A stretch of DNA of 11,843 nt, from NCBI GenBank assembly GCA_021204605.1, contig JAJPZD010000129.1, forward strand, positions 1 through 11,843. The letters run 5' to 3'. This stretch comes from Prevotella sp. Lineage in GTDB: Bacteria; Bacteroidota; Bacteroidia; Bacteroidales; Bacteroidaceae. Each line of letters starts with the position of its first letter. Position 1 is the stretch's first letter. Of the stretch, positions 1 to 8,100 are shown in pieces. The translations under genes and the position numbers were made by a program. The notes beneath the pieces were generated by a model. The model was not told where the DNA came from, did not search any database, and saw only the letters and a program-made list of their open reading frames with translations.

Positions 1-482
1 ATTCCGTAGTGCGTGACTTCGCAGGACTTACCGGCAGTGAACTCGTTTATGACCTTTACACGGGAACTGGGACAATTGCGAACTTCGTTTCACGTTATGC
101 CGTACAGGTTGTAGGCATTGAGTATGTTCCCGAAGCGATAGAGGATGCGAAAGTGAACTCAGAGATAAATGGTATTGGCAACACGCTGTTCTATGCCGGT
201 GATATGAAGGATATTCTTACTGATGACTTTATAGATGAGCATGGAAAGCCTGACGTTATAATCACCGACCCTCCAAGAGCAGGAATGCATCCCGATGTGG
301 TGCAGACGATACTCCGTACAGGTTCGCCGCACATTGTGTATGTCAGTTGCAATCCCGCTACACAGGCAAGAGACCTCTCAATTATGGATAATGATTATAA
401 GGTTGTTGCCGTTCAGCCCGTTGACATGTTTCCGCATACCCCACACGTGGAGAATGTGGTGCTGTTGGAACGGCGGGAATAG
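1..482 (+). CDS. rlmD: 23S rRNA (uracil-5-)-methyltransferase, RlmD/RumA type, C-terminal part (5' end outside window)
   Basis: This is the SAM-dependent half of an RNA m5U methyltransferase, which in the RlmD family methylates U1939 of 23S rRNA in the cytoplasm. The frame is open from the window edge, so the GTG at 9 is internal and the true start lies upstream. Visible motifs in order are the SAM loop YTGTGTIANF, the acidic motif VGIEYVPEA, the DPPRAGMHPDV motif, the catalytic nucleophile in YVSCNPATQARDL (Cys codon at 348-350), and the family's conserved tail PVDMFPHTPHVENVVLLER. The gene ends with TAG at 480-482, only 40 bases before the porin start. The N-terminal TRAM and iron-sulfur regions that separate RlmD from RlmC and RlmCD are outside the window. 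The family is therefore certain and the exact paralogue is likely but not proven. Confidence 0.88.
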   Translation, partial: SVVRDFAGLTGSELVYDLYTGTGTIANFVSRYAVQVVGIEYVPEAIEDAKVNSEINGIGNTLFYAGDMKDILTDDFIDEHGKPDVIITDPPRAGMHPDVVQTILRTGSPHIVYVSCNPATQARDLSIMDNDYKVVAVQPVDMFPHTPHVENVVLLERRE

Positions 483-522
483 AGACATTTTATAAATAGG
501 TATAAGGAATAAAATATATAAG

Positions 523-1614
523 GTGAAAAAGTTGTTTTTGATATTATTTGCAGTGTTTGCTTGTCTTACGCCCATTAAGGCGCAGGAAAGTAAATCTGTG
601 TTCAGCACTCCTAAGTTCAGTGGTTATGCGTTGCTGCAATACCAGTACAGTGGGCAGGAGGATGCGGAAAGCAACTCTTTCAATGTGAGGATGGTGCGTG
701 TGGCAGTGGATGGTACGATACTCAAAGACTTCTATTATAAGCTACAAGGACAGATTAACGGGAATACATCGACACTTGGAAGCAGTCCACGACTTGTGGA
801 TGTGTTTGTTGAGTGGCAGAAATACGACTTTGTGAAAATCAAGGTGGGGCAGTTCAAGCGTCCGTTCACTTTTGAGAACCCCATGAACCCGATAGACCAG
901 GGATTTATGAGTTATGGTCAGGTGGTATCGGCACTTTCCGGTCTTAGTGACAGGGTAGGCGAGCACCCATCAAATGGCAGAGACATCGGAATACAGGTTC
1001 AGGGCGACTTCCTGCCAAATTCATCAGGCAGAAATCTTCTGCATTATCAAGTGGGAGTATATAACGGTCAGGGTATCAACACCAAGGACGTTGACAACCA
1101 GAAGGACGTGATAGGAGGCGTGTGGGTGATGCCAGTGAGCGGTTTGCGCTTAGGCGTGTTCGGTTGGACAGGCTCATACGCACGCGATGGAGAGAATGGC
1201 GTGAAGAAACTATCGAAACGCCGCTATGCTTTCAGTGGGGAGTACGTTGTGAACGACTGGACATTCCGTTCAGAGTATATCCATTCCACAGGATATGGAT
1301 TCAAGACAGTATATAATGAGAAAAGCGACTTGAGTGCCGATGAGATTGATTACAGCAAGGGCGACAAGGCCGACGGAGTATATGCGTTGGTGATAGCCCC
1401 TGTGATAAAGAACAAGTTGCATGTCAAGGCACGCTATGACCTATATCGCCAGGATGCCAAATGGGACCAGGCGAAGACCTATTACGAGTTGGGTGCTGAC
1501 TATGTTTTCGTGAAATACCTCCAGGTAAGTGCGGAGTATGCACTCGTGAACGACAGAACCCTGAACAGTCATAATTACAGTATGGCAGACGTACAAGTAT
1601 CATTCAGATTTTGA
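523..1614 (+). CDS. porin O/P-like outer-membrane beta-barrel protein
   Basis: This 363-residue protein is predicted to be an outer-membrane beta-barrel of the phosphate-selective porin O/P family, forming a diffusion channel. Residues 1-20 form a signal peptide: Lys-Lys, then a hydrophobic stretch (LFLILFAVFACL), with likely cleavage after IKA before Gln21. The mature part has alternating-residue strands, for example SGYALLQYQYSG and RMVRVAVDG. It also contains the family-like stretch KVGQFKRPFTFENP around residues 107-120 and an aromatic C-terminus (VQVSFRF) typical of barrel assembly. The start is GTG at 523; no ATG in frame would keep the signal peptide. It sits 40 bases after rlmD and 42 bases before hppA on the same strand, with no hairpin between, so cotranscription is plausible. 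Phosphate selectivity is only the family's name and is not shown by this sequence. Confidence 0.85.
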   Translation: MKKLFLILFAVFACLTPIKAQESKSVFSTPKFSGYALLQYQYSGQEDAESNSFNVRMVRVAVDGTILKDFYYKLQGQINGNTSTLGSSPRLVDVFVEWQKYDFVKIKVGQFKRPFTFENPMNPIDQGFMSYGQVVSALSGLSDRVGEHPSNGRDIGIQVQGDFLPNSSGRNLLHYQVGVYNGQGINTKDVDNQKDVIGGVWVMPVSGLRLGVFGWTGSYARDGENGVKKLSKRRYAFSGEYVVNDWTFRSEYIHSTGYGFKTVYNEKSDLSADEIDYSKGDKADGVYALVIAPVIKNKLHVKARYDLYRQDAKWDQAKTYYELGADYVFVKYLQVSAEYALVNDRTLNSHNYSMADVQVSFRF

Positions 1615-1656
1615 AAACAGTGATAAACAGATACATTAACATTAAAATTTAAGATC

Positions 1657-3861
1657 ATGAACATTCCAGTTGTTTTTTGGTTAGTACCGTTTGCGTCGAT
1701 TTGCGCATTGGCAATGGCGTTGTACTTCTTCAAGTTTATGATGAAGGAGGACGAGGGTAACAAACGGATGAGAGAGATTGCAGGATACATCCGAGTAGGT
1801 GCAATGGCGTATTTGAAACAGCAATACAAGGTTGTAATCGTCATTTTCATCGTCCTTTGTATCATTTTCTGTTTCATGTCTTACGTCCTACATGTCCAGA
1901 ACCCCTGGGTACCGTTTGCGTTCCTCACTGGCGGTTTCTTCTCTGGACTGTGCGGCTTCTTCGGTATGAAGACGGCGACATACGCTTCCGCGCGTACAGC
2001 GAATGCCGTGAGCAAGAGTCTTAACAGAGGCTTGCGTGTTGCATTCAGAAGCGGTGCAGTAATGGGATTAGTAGTAGTCGGATTGGGATTGCTTGACATT
2101 GCTATCTGGTTTGTGTTGCTGAACATTTTCTATCATGGCAACCACATGGCACTCGTTACGATTACCACAACAATGCTTACCTTCGGTATGGGAGCATCCA
2201 CACAGGCGTTGTTTGCCCGTGTCGGTGGCGGTATATACACGAAAGCAGCCGATGTGGGTGCAGACCTTGTGGGTAAGGTAGAGGCAGACATCCCGGAGGA
2301 TGACCCGCGCAACCCGGCAACCATTGCCGACAATGTCGGTGACAATGTAGGAGACGTTGCCGGTATGGGAGCAGACTTGTATGAGAGCTATTGCGGAAGT
2401 ATTCTTAGTACTGCCGCCCTTGGAGCTACGGCATTTGCACTCAACGGAGACATGCAGTTGAAAGCTGTCATAGCCCCAATGCTTATAGCCGCTGTAGGTA
2501 TCTTCCTTTCGTTGGCAGGTATCTTTATGGTACGCACCAAAGAGGGAGCAACAATGAAAGATTTGCTCCATTCACTTAATCTTGGAACAAATGTCGCTGC
2601 AATTCTCATTGCAGTCGCTGCTTTCATCATATTGAGTTGTCTGAACATAGAAAACTGGTTGGGTGTTTCTTTCTCTGTTGTCTGTGGACTTGCCGCTGGT
2701 GTAATCATCGGATTTGCGACAGAGTATTACACCAGTCAGAGTTACAAGCCGACGCAGCAAATTGCCGCCGCAGCGCAGACAGGTTCAGCGACAGTTATTA
2801 TTAAAGGTATCGGAACAGGAATGATTTCCACGATGATACCTGTAGTAACCATTTCCGTTGCGATAATCATGAGTTATCTTTGTGCAAATGGCTTTGACAT
2901 GTCAATGAGTTCAGAGAGTATCTCAAAAGGCCTTTACGGTATTGGTATCGCCGCAGTGGGTATGCTTTCCACACTTGGTATCACACTTGCAACCGATGCA
3001 TACGGACCTATTGCCGACAATGCAGGAGGTAACGCAGAGATGAGCCAGTTGGGTGAGGAAGTACGCCAGCGTACAGATGCCCTTGATGCCCTTGGCAACA
3101 CCACTGCCGCAACAGGTAAGGGCTTTGCTATCGGCAGTGCCGCACTTACAGCATTGGCGCTGTTGGCATCCTACGTTGAGGAGGTGAAGATCAACATGAT
3201 AAGGGCAACTAACGAAGGTTCGGTGTTCCTTGACAAGTTAGGCAATGTATTTGACCCGGCGAAAGCACAGTTGCTTGACATGATCAACTATTTCCAGGTA
3301 ACGCTTATGAATCCGAAGGTAATCATCGGAGTATTCATCGGAGCTATGGCAGCCTTTATGTTCAGTGGTATCACAATGGGTGCTGTCGGTCGTGCCGCTG
3401 GCTCAATGGTTGAGGAGGTTCGCCGCCAGTTCCGTGAGATAAAGGGTATTCTGCAAGGAAAGGCAGTGCCAGATTACAGCAGGTGTATAGAGATTTCCAC
3501 CCGTTCCGCTTTGCGTGAGATGGTATTCCCATCACTTCTTGCCATCGTAATACCTATTATCGTTGGTTGTGTTCTTGGAGTGGCAGGCGTTCTCGGACTG
3601 TTGGTAGGCGGTATGTCAACAGGCTTCACGTTGGCAGTGTTCATGGCCAACTCAGGTGGTGCATGGGATAATGCTAAGAAAATGATTGAGGAAGGCAGCT
3701 TTGGAGGTAAGGGTTCTTCCAGTCACAAGGCTTCTATTGTCGGTGATACCGTTGGTGACCCGTTCAAAGATACATCAGGTCCTTCGCTCAACATCCTTAT
3801 CAAGTTGATGTCTATGGTAAGTATCGTAATGGCAGGACTGACAGTAGCAGTAGCTGGTTGA
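1657..3861 (+). CDS. hppA: K+-dependent membrane-bound pyrophosphatase, Na+-translocating type, possibly dual Na+/H+
   Basis: This is an inner-membrane ion pump that couples hydrolysis of pyrophosphate to cation export. The 734 residues are the usual length, with about 16 hydrophobic helices. The substrate motif DVGADLVGKVE is at residues 199-209, followed by EDDPRNPATIADNVGDNVGD from residue 214; DAYGPIADNAGGNAEM is at about 447-462, and GDTVGDPFKDTSGPSLN lies near the C-terminus. At 480-489 the sequence GNTTAATGKG has Ala484 and Gly487 where K+-independent enzymes carry Lys and Thr, so it should need K+. Glu243 in ADLYESY sits where Na+-pumping enzymes have their gate glutamate. Thr91, Phe95, Asp147 and Met178 approximately match the four residues reported for gut-bacterial Na+,H+-pyrophosphatases (recalled from memory; see findings). 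ATG at 1657 begins a hydrophobic first helix. The gene is last in the rlmD-porin-hppA block and is followed by hairpins. Confidence 0.96.
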   Translation: MNIPVVFWLVPFASICALAMALYFFKFMMKEDEGNKRMREIAGYIRVGAMAYLKQQYKVVIVIFIVLCIIFCFMSYVLHVQNPWVPFAFLTGGFFSGLCGFFGMKTATYASARTANAVSKSLNRGLRVAFRSGAVMGLVVVGLGLLDIAIWFVLLNIFYHGNHMALVTITTTMLTFGMGASTQALFARVGGGIYTKAADVGADLVGKVEADIPEDDPRNPATIADNVGDNVGDVAGMGADLYESYCGSILSTAALGATAFALNGDMQLKAVIAPMLIAAVGIFLSLAGIFMVRTKEGATMKDLLHSLNLGTNVAAILIAVAAFIILSCLNIENWLGVSFSVVCGLAAGVIIGFATEYYTSQSYKPTQQIAAAAQTGSATVIIKGIGTGMISTMIPVVTISVAIIMSYLCANGFDMSMSSESISKGLYGIGIAAVGMLSTLGITLATDAYGPIADNAGGNAEMSQLGEEVRQRTDALDALGNTTAATGKGFAIGSAALTALALLASYVEEVKINMIRATNEGSVFLDKLGNVFDPAKAQLLDMINYFQVTLMNPKVIIGVFIGAMAAFMFSGITMGAVGRAAGSMVEEVRRQFREIKGILQGKAVPDYSRCIEISTRSALREMVFPSLLAIVIPIIVGCVLGVAGVLGLLVGGMSTGFTLAVFMANSGGAWDNAKKMIEEGSFGGKGSSSHKASIVGDTVGDPFKDTSGPSLNILIKLMSMVSIVMAGLTVAVAG

Positions 3862-3873
3862 CAAGACTTTTCC

Positions 3874-3899
3874 CGACGTGAAAGATTTATTTCACGTTG
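3874..3899 (+). terminator. hairpin after hppA, possible terminator
   Basis: An 8-bp perfect stem ACGTGAAA/TTTCACGT (3876-3883 with 3890-3897) encloses a 6-base loop. It can be lengthened by a G-T wobble (3875/3898) and a C-G pair (3874/3899). It begins 12 bases after the hppA stop. No T-run follows, so it is either a weak intrinsic terminator or a 3' stabilising hairpin that works with the next one. Confidence 0.5.
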
Positions 3900-3911
3900 A
3901 GAGAAAATAAA

Positions 3912-3950
3912 ATCCGCAGGTGTTGAGTATTATTCTTTACATCTGCGGAT
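3912..3950. terminator. bidirectional terminator hairpin between converging hppA and GNAT genes
   Basis: ATCCGCAGGTGT (3912-3923) pairs with ACATCTGCGGAT (3939-3950) as a 12-bp stem with one G-T wobble around a 15-base loop. On the - strand the stem is followed by TTTTATTTTCTC, a proper T-rich tail, so it should terminate the leftward acetyltransferase transcript. On the + strand the tail is GTTTCTATT, which is weaker. Placement between two converging genes fits a shared terminator. Confidence 0.7.
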
Positions 3951-3954
3951 GTTT

Positions 3955-3994
3955 CTATTATAGAAGTTTATTCTATCGGTCTTGTCGTAATTGT
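3955..3994 (-). pseudogene. decayed copy of the first ~12 codons of the small gene at 4557-4721
   Basis: The stretch 3955-3994 aligns with 4685-4727, the start of the small upstream gene, in the same orientation. Bases 3972-3994 and 4705-4727 differ at only two positions. Read on the - strand, the relic gives ACG ACA AGA CCG ATA GAA TAA ACT TCT ATA ATA. The intact gene gives ATG GCA AGA CCG ATA GAG GAA ACT CCT ATG ATA ATA. The relic has thus lost its start codon, gained a stop at codon 7 and lost one codon. It lies 23 bases beyond the GNAT stop and runs into the terminator hairpin. Common descent is inferred from codon-by-codon agreement; it is too long and too ordered to be chance. Confidence 0.75.
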
Positions 3995-4017
3995 CTGTTT
4001 TTGTTTTTTCTGTTATA

Positions 4018-4557
4018 TTATTGTTCCTCTGTCAAGCCTCGTTTCAAATCGTAGTACATCGGACACGTGGGGCTGTCCTCTTTCACTGAAAAGATGCGGA
4101 ATCCCAACTTTTCATAGAATCCCACGGCGTTCTTGTAAGCATCCACTGTCAGAAAACGGCAACCAACAATATTCTCATGCGTGAGCATAAACTTAATAAG
4201 GCGGAGAATGTCTCTTCCAATACCTTTTCCAATATACTCCTCGGACACCGCCAACCTACCTATCTTGACTGCGGGATAATGGCTTCTGCGTTTAGAGTTG
4301 TGGATAGATCTGTTAAGTCTGTTCCATTCAGAACGGTCATCGGGGTTGGAAATCATCATGTCAGTCAGCAGATTAAAATATGCTACTGTCTTGTCATGCG
4401 ATGTGTCCTCAAGCAGATACGTAACAGCCAAAAGTTCCTCAAAATATTTCTTTGCATCAACCTGCAAGAAATCGTTCAGATCATTATCCGTACACTTGAG
4501 CGGCTTTATTTCCGTGTCCGTACTCAACGGTATCAAATCATATTCGCCAAAGATCAT
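4018..4557 (-). CDS. GNAT-family N-acetyltransferase, candidate toxin of a two-gene cassette
   Basis: This 179-residue protein has a single GNAT fold, which transfers acetyl from acetyl-CoA to an amine. The strand and acetyl-CoA loop VKIGRLAVSEEYIGKGIGRD at about 97-115 carries the RxxGxG/A-like signature (GKGIG, residues 110-114). NAVGFYEKLGF at about 143-153 carries the C-terminal Tyr148 that often acts as general acid. The N-terminal region (CTDNDLNDFL, then LLAVTYLLED) and the loop IGRLAV resemble TacT/AtaT-type GNAT toxins, which acetylate aminoacyl-tRNA. That role is inferred and not shown. The ATG at 4555-4557 shares its A with the TAA stop of the preceding small gene (TAATG), and no good ribosome-binding site lies close, so translational coupling is likely. 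It converges with hppA. An alternative is an ordinary small-molecule or protein acetyltransferase. Confidence 0.85.
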   Translation of the reverse strand: MIFGEYDLIPLSTDTEIKPLKCTDNDLNDFLQVDAKKYFEELLAVTYLLEDTSHDKTVAYFNLLTDMMISNPDDRSEWNRLNRSIHNSKRRSHYPAVKIGRLAVSEEYIGKGIGRDILRLIKFMLTHENIVGCRFLTVDAYKNAVGFYEKLGFRIFSVKEDSPTCPMYYDLKRGLTEEQ

Positions 4558-4721
4558 TATCGTAAATTATTAAAAGACCCCTTCGCCTTAAAATACTCGT
4601 AAATCTCCCTCCCACGCTCAATTTCCTTTGGATCTTCGGGCATGGGATGTTTTATCTCCTCCATAAAGCGCTCGGCTTCCTCGCCTATTATCATAGGAGT
4701 TTCCTCTATCGGTCTTGCCAT
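4557..4721 (-). CDS. small acidic protein upstream of GNAT, candidate antitoxin
   Basis: This short gene encodes 54 residues from ATG at 4719-4721 to TAA at 4557-4559. The product begins MARPIEETPM, continues with an acidic amphipathic stretch (GEEAERFMEEIKHPMPEDP) and a second charged segment (EIERGREIYEYFKAKG), and ends FNNLR. It has no signal peptide or membrane segment. I recall similar short proteins with a TPxxxGxxAxRF pattern in Bacteroides genomes, but I cannot name a family and it is not a recognisable ribbon-helix-helix (DUF1778) antitoxin. Support for it being real: the 1-base overlap with the GNAT start, a promoter box 31 bases upstream, and a relic of the same reading frame on the other side of the GNAT gene. 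An antitoxin role is inferred from position and charge. Confidence 0.75.
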   Translation of the reverse strand: MARPIEETPMIIGEEAERFMEEIKHPMPEDPKEIERGREIYEYFKAKGSFNNLR

Positions 4722-4751
4722 AATTGTTATTTTTTAGTTGTTAATTTTGTG

Positions 4752-4759
4752 CAAAGATA
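4752..4759 (-). promoter_or_regulatory. Bacteroidota -7 promoter box for the small gene/GNAT operon
   Basis: Read on the - strand the bases are TATCTTTG, an exact match to the Bacteroidota -7 element TAnnTTTG, ending 30 bases before the small gene's ATG. No convincing TTTG -33 element is seen at the expected distance, so this is a half-match. Confidence 0.5.
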
Positions 4760-5160
4760 CTAACTTTTTTGTAGGGAGAAAATCTCGCACACAGCGTGGT
4801 TGCCTTTTTTAGTAAATATTAAGAGATGGGAGTAATGCACATTCTCAATCATAACTGCAAAAAATAAAACACTAGCACTGTTTAATTAATAGGATTAAGG
4901 TAGTATTTGAAATGATTTGAAATAATATTTCTTATTGCAAATATAAAAATTTATTCTTTATTTCTTCCATTTTTTACGTTTTTTTATTTCTTTTTTCTCA
5001 TCAGATAATTTTTTGACAAAATCTGCAAAAAAAGGCATAGATTATATCGTTTATAGGGCAAGTTCAATGACACGAAATCGAAAAACTGCCATTTTTGTAA
5101 ACAAACAAGAATTACAGTTAAGAACAAAAATCTCTTGTTAAGTCGTAAACAACCATATCA
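4760..5160. other. AT-rich intergenic gap between the divergent GNAT cassette and the restriction enzyme
   Basis: This gap of about 400 bases is rich in A and T runs and holds no tRNA, IS or obvious gene. Things seen: a second TATATTTG box on the - strand (4938-4945); a 26-codon lysine-rich - strand frame (4958-5038) of doubtful reality; a 7-bp inverted repeat AACAAGA/TCTTGTT (5104-5110 and 5133-5139) and a direct repeat GTAAACAA (5097-5104 and 5145-5152) just before the restriction gene. The repeats could be an operator but are short enough to be chance. No good + strand promoter was found; the nearest is CATTTTTG at 5090-5097. Confidence 0.5.
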
Positions 5161-8100
5161 ATGTTGTATCCTATTAATACAAGCGATATGGATAAATACG
5201 GCATAAATGAAGTATTGGCGGAGATACGGGCGAAAGCGACATCTGAGAAAGAGAAAGGCACTGAATTTGAGCGACTTATGCGGAAATGGTTTTTGACGGA
5301 TCCACGATATGAGAATTTGGAGCAAGTGTGGTTATGGTCAGATTTTCCAGGCAAGAGAGATTTGGGCAGTAAAGACCTTGGTATAGACTTAGTGGCAAAG
5401 ACCGATTTAGGTGAGTATTGGGCGATACAATGCAAATGTTATGCTGAAAACGCACATTTTGACAAGGGCGATGTAGATAGTTTTTTGGCCAATGCGAGTA
5501 GGAAATTCAGAGTTGATGAGAAATCCAAAAAGATTGGTTTCAGTCAGCTTGTATGGGTTTCGACAACGAGGACTAAATGGGGTATAAATGCAGAGGAAGC
5601 CACGAAAGGACTTGGCGTTAAATTCAACCGTATCAACCTGTTTGATTTGGAAGAGTCGCCAGTTGACTGGTATAAATTAGCACATGGCGATGAGGAGGGA
5701 AAGTCAGTAAGGCTGTCAGGCAAGCAGCCGAGGGAACATCAGAAAGAGGCAATAAAAAAAGCATACGAATATTATGTAGAGCAGGGGAATGAGCGTGGCA
5801 AACTGATTATGGCATGCGGAACAGGCAAGACATTCACCTCGCTGAAAATCATGGAGAAAATAACGAAGAAGGACGATTTGGTGATTTTCTTTGTGCCGAG
5901 CATAGCCTTGTTGGGTCAGACCTTAAACGCATGGATGGCAGACAAGACAGATAATTTGCGTCCTATCTGTGTATGTTCCGATGCAACCGTAACCCGGAAA
6001 ATGAATGAGGAGGATGAAAACCTGCTTGACAGTCCTGTTAATTTGGCAGTGCCGGCCACGACAAATACGGAAGATATATTAAGGCAGATTTATAAGGCGC
6101 GTTATGACAAATCAAGGACTGTCATTATGTCAACCTACCAGAGTATTGACACTGTGTCGAGGGCATTGAAAGCAGCCAAGCTGACAGCCGCACTTTGTAT
6201 CTGCGATGAGGCGCACCGCACAACCGGAGTTAAGATACCAGGCAGGGACGAATCGAATTTCACCAAGGTACACGACAATGACATCATACGGGCAAAGAAA
6301 CGTCTTTATATGACGGCAACGCCAAGACTATACAGGGAATCAGCCAAAATCAATGCCAAGGAGAAAGACCTGTTGCTTTGCTCCATGGATGACGAGGCGA
6401 TTTACGGCAAGGAGTTTTTCCGCTTGTCGTTCAATGATGCCGTTTCAAAAGGATTGCTGTCAGACTACAAGGTACTTGTGTTGACAGTAAGCGATGAGAA
6501 TATTCCAGAGTCGATACAAGACGAGTTGAAAAAGCGATACAAAGATGCTCCGGAAGACAAGAAATATATGGAGCTCAATTTTGATGATGCCACAAAATTG
6601 ATAGGCTGCATTAACGGTCTCTCAAAACGGTTGCAGGGTGATGACGGATTTGTCAAGAAAGAGGATGAGAATATCATGAAACGTGCCGTGGCTTTCTGCC
6701 AGACTATCAGACCCACGAAGAAAAACCCGAGTGCATCCTCGACACAGATAGCCGAGCATTTCGGTAAAATATGCTCAGATTACAGGAAAAATCTTAGTGC
6801 GGAAGATGCAGAGGAAGTGGTGAAAATCTCCGCCCAGCATATTGACGGCTCTATGGATGCCAATGAGCGCAATGACAAGATAGCATGGCTGAAAGCGGAG
6901 ACGGAAGACCCTAACGAGTGCCGAATACTGTGCAACGTGCGCTGTCTTTCAGAGGGTGTTGACGTGCCTGCATTAGATGCCGTGCTGTTTCTCTCTCCCC
7001 GAAATTCTGAGGTTGAGGTGGTTCAGTCGGTGGGTAGGGTGATGAGGTCATTCGAGGGAAAGAAATACGGATATATCATCATTCCAGTTGTCTTTTTAGG
7101 CGATGTGGAGCCGGAAAAGGCAATGAAAGACAATAAGCGTTTCAAGGTGGTCTGGTCGATACTCAACGCCTTACGTTCACACGACGAGAATTTCAACGCC
7201 CATGTCAACAAGATTAACCTGAACAAAAAACTGTCCACGAAACTGATTGTGGGAGGCGTGCCGCATGGTCACTACGCAATGGCGGAAAACGGGGATGTTC
7301 CGGAAGATAAAGGTCCTATTGGTGTCAGTGAGCAGGATGTGGCGACACAATTGGAATTACGTTTCGGCACACTGCAGGACGGCATTTATGCGAAGATAGT
7401 TGAGAAAGTCGGCGACAAACTGTATTGGGATAACTGGGCAAAGGAAGTAGGACAGATAGCGCAGAAATTCATTGAGCGCATAGGGAAATTGGTTGTCGAG
7501 GATGATGTTGTCAGACAGCATTTCGATTCTTTTGTTACAGAATTGCAAAAGACAATCAATTCGTCTATTGACAGTAATCAATGTATTGAGATGCTTGCGC
7601 AGCATCTTATCACCAAGCCAGTATTTGAGGCTCTTTTCCAGAATTATCAGTTTGTTAAGAAAAATGTTGTAAGCAGTTCCATGCAAAGCATGATAAAGGT
7701 GCTTGAGGATGAGGGCTTCAAGATGGATACGGAAATTCTTGATAAATTCTATGATTCGGTGCGCATGAATGTAGGCAACATCGACAACTTGCAGGGCAAG
7801 CAGACTATCATCAAGAACCTCTACGAGAAGTTTTTCAAGGGCGCATTTCCAAAGACTGTTGAGCAATTAGGAATTGTCTATACACCGGTAGAGTGTGTGG
7901 ATTTCATTATCCGCTCCGTTGACGATTTGTTAAAGAAAGAATTCAAAACTTCACTTACAAAAGAGAATGTGCATATCCTTGACCCATTCACAGGAACCGG
8001 TACTTTTATCACTCGGTTAATGCAGCTAAAAGGCGTGATTAAGGATGGGGATATGGAGCGCAAATATCTTAACGAGATACATTGCAATGAGATTGTCTTG

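Noticed and set aside
2068..2571. 167-codon open frame antisense to hppA
   Set aside because: It lies wholly inside the strongly conserved pyrophosphatase gene on the opposite strand and its product has no recognisable domain. It is a shadow of hppA codon use.
4177..4602. 141-codon + strand frame across the GNAT gene
   Set aside because: It overlaps the GNAT and small gene on the other strand, which have clear motifs and an operon-like overlap. This frame has none.
5090..5097. CATTTTTG as the promoter box of the restriction gene
   Set aside because: It mismatches the first base of TAnnTTTG and has no TTG-like element 19-21 bases upstream, so it is not strong enough to call.
5104..5139. 7-bp inverted repeat AACAAGA/TCTTGTT as an operator for the restriction gene
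   Set aside because: The arms are short, the spacer is 22 bases, and the region is very A/T-rich, so chance is likely. No control-protein gene is nearby.
7357..7866. 169-codon open frame antisense to the Type ISP gene
   Set aside because: It covers the coupler region of the restriction enzyme and shows no start signal or domain, so it is a shadow frame.
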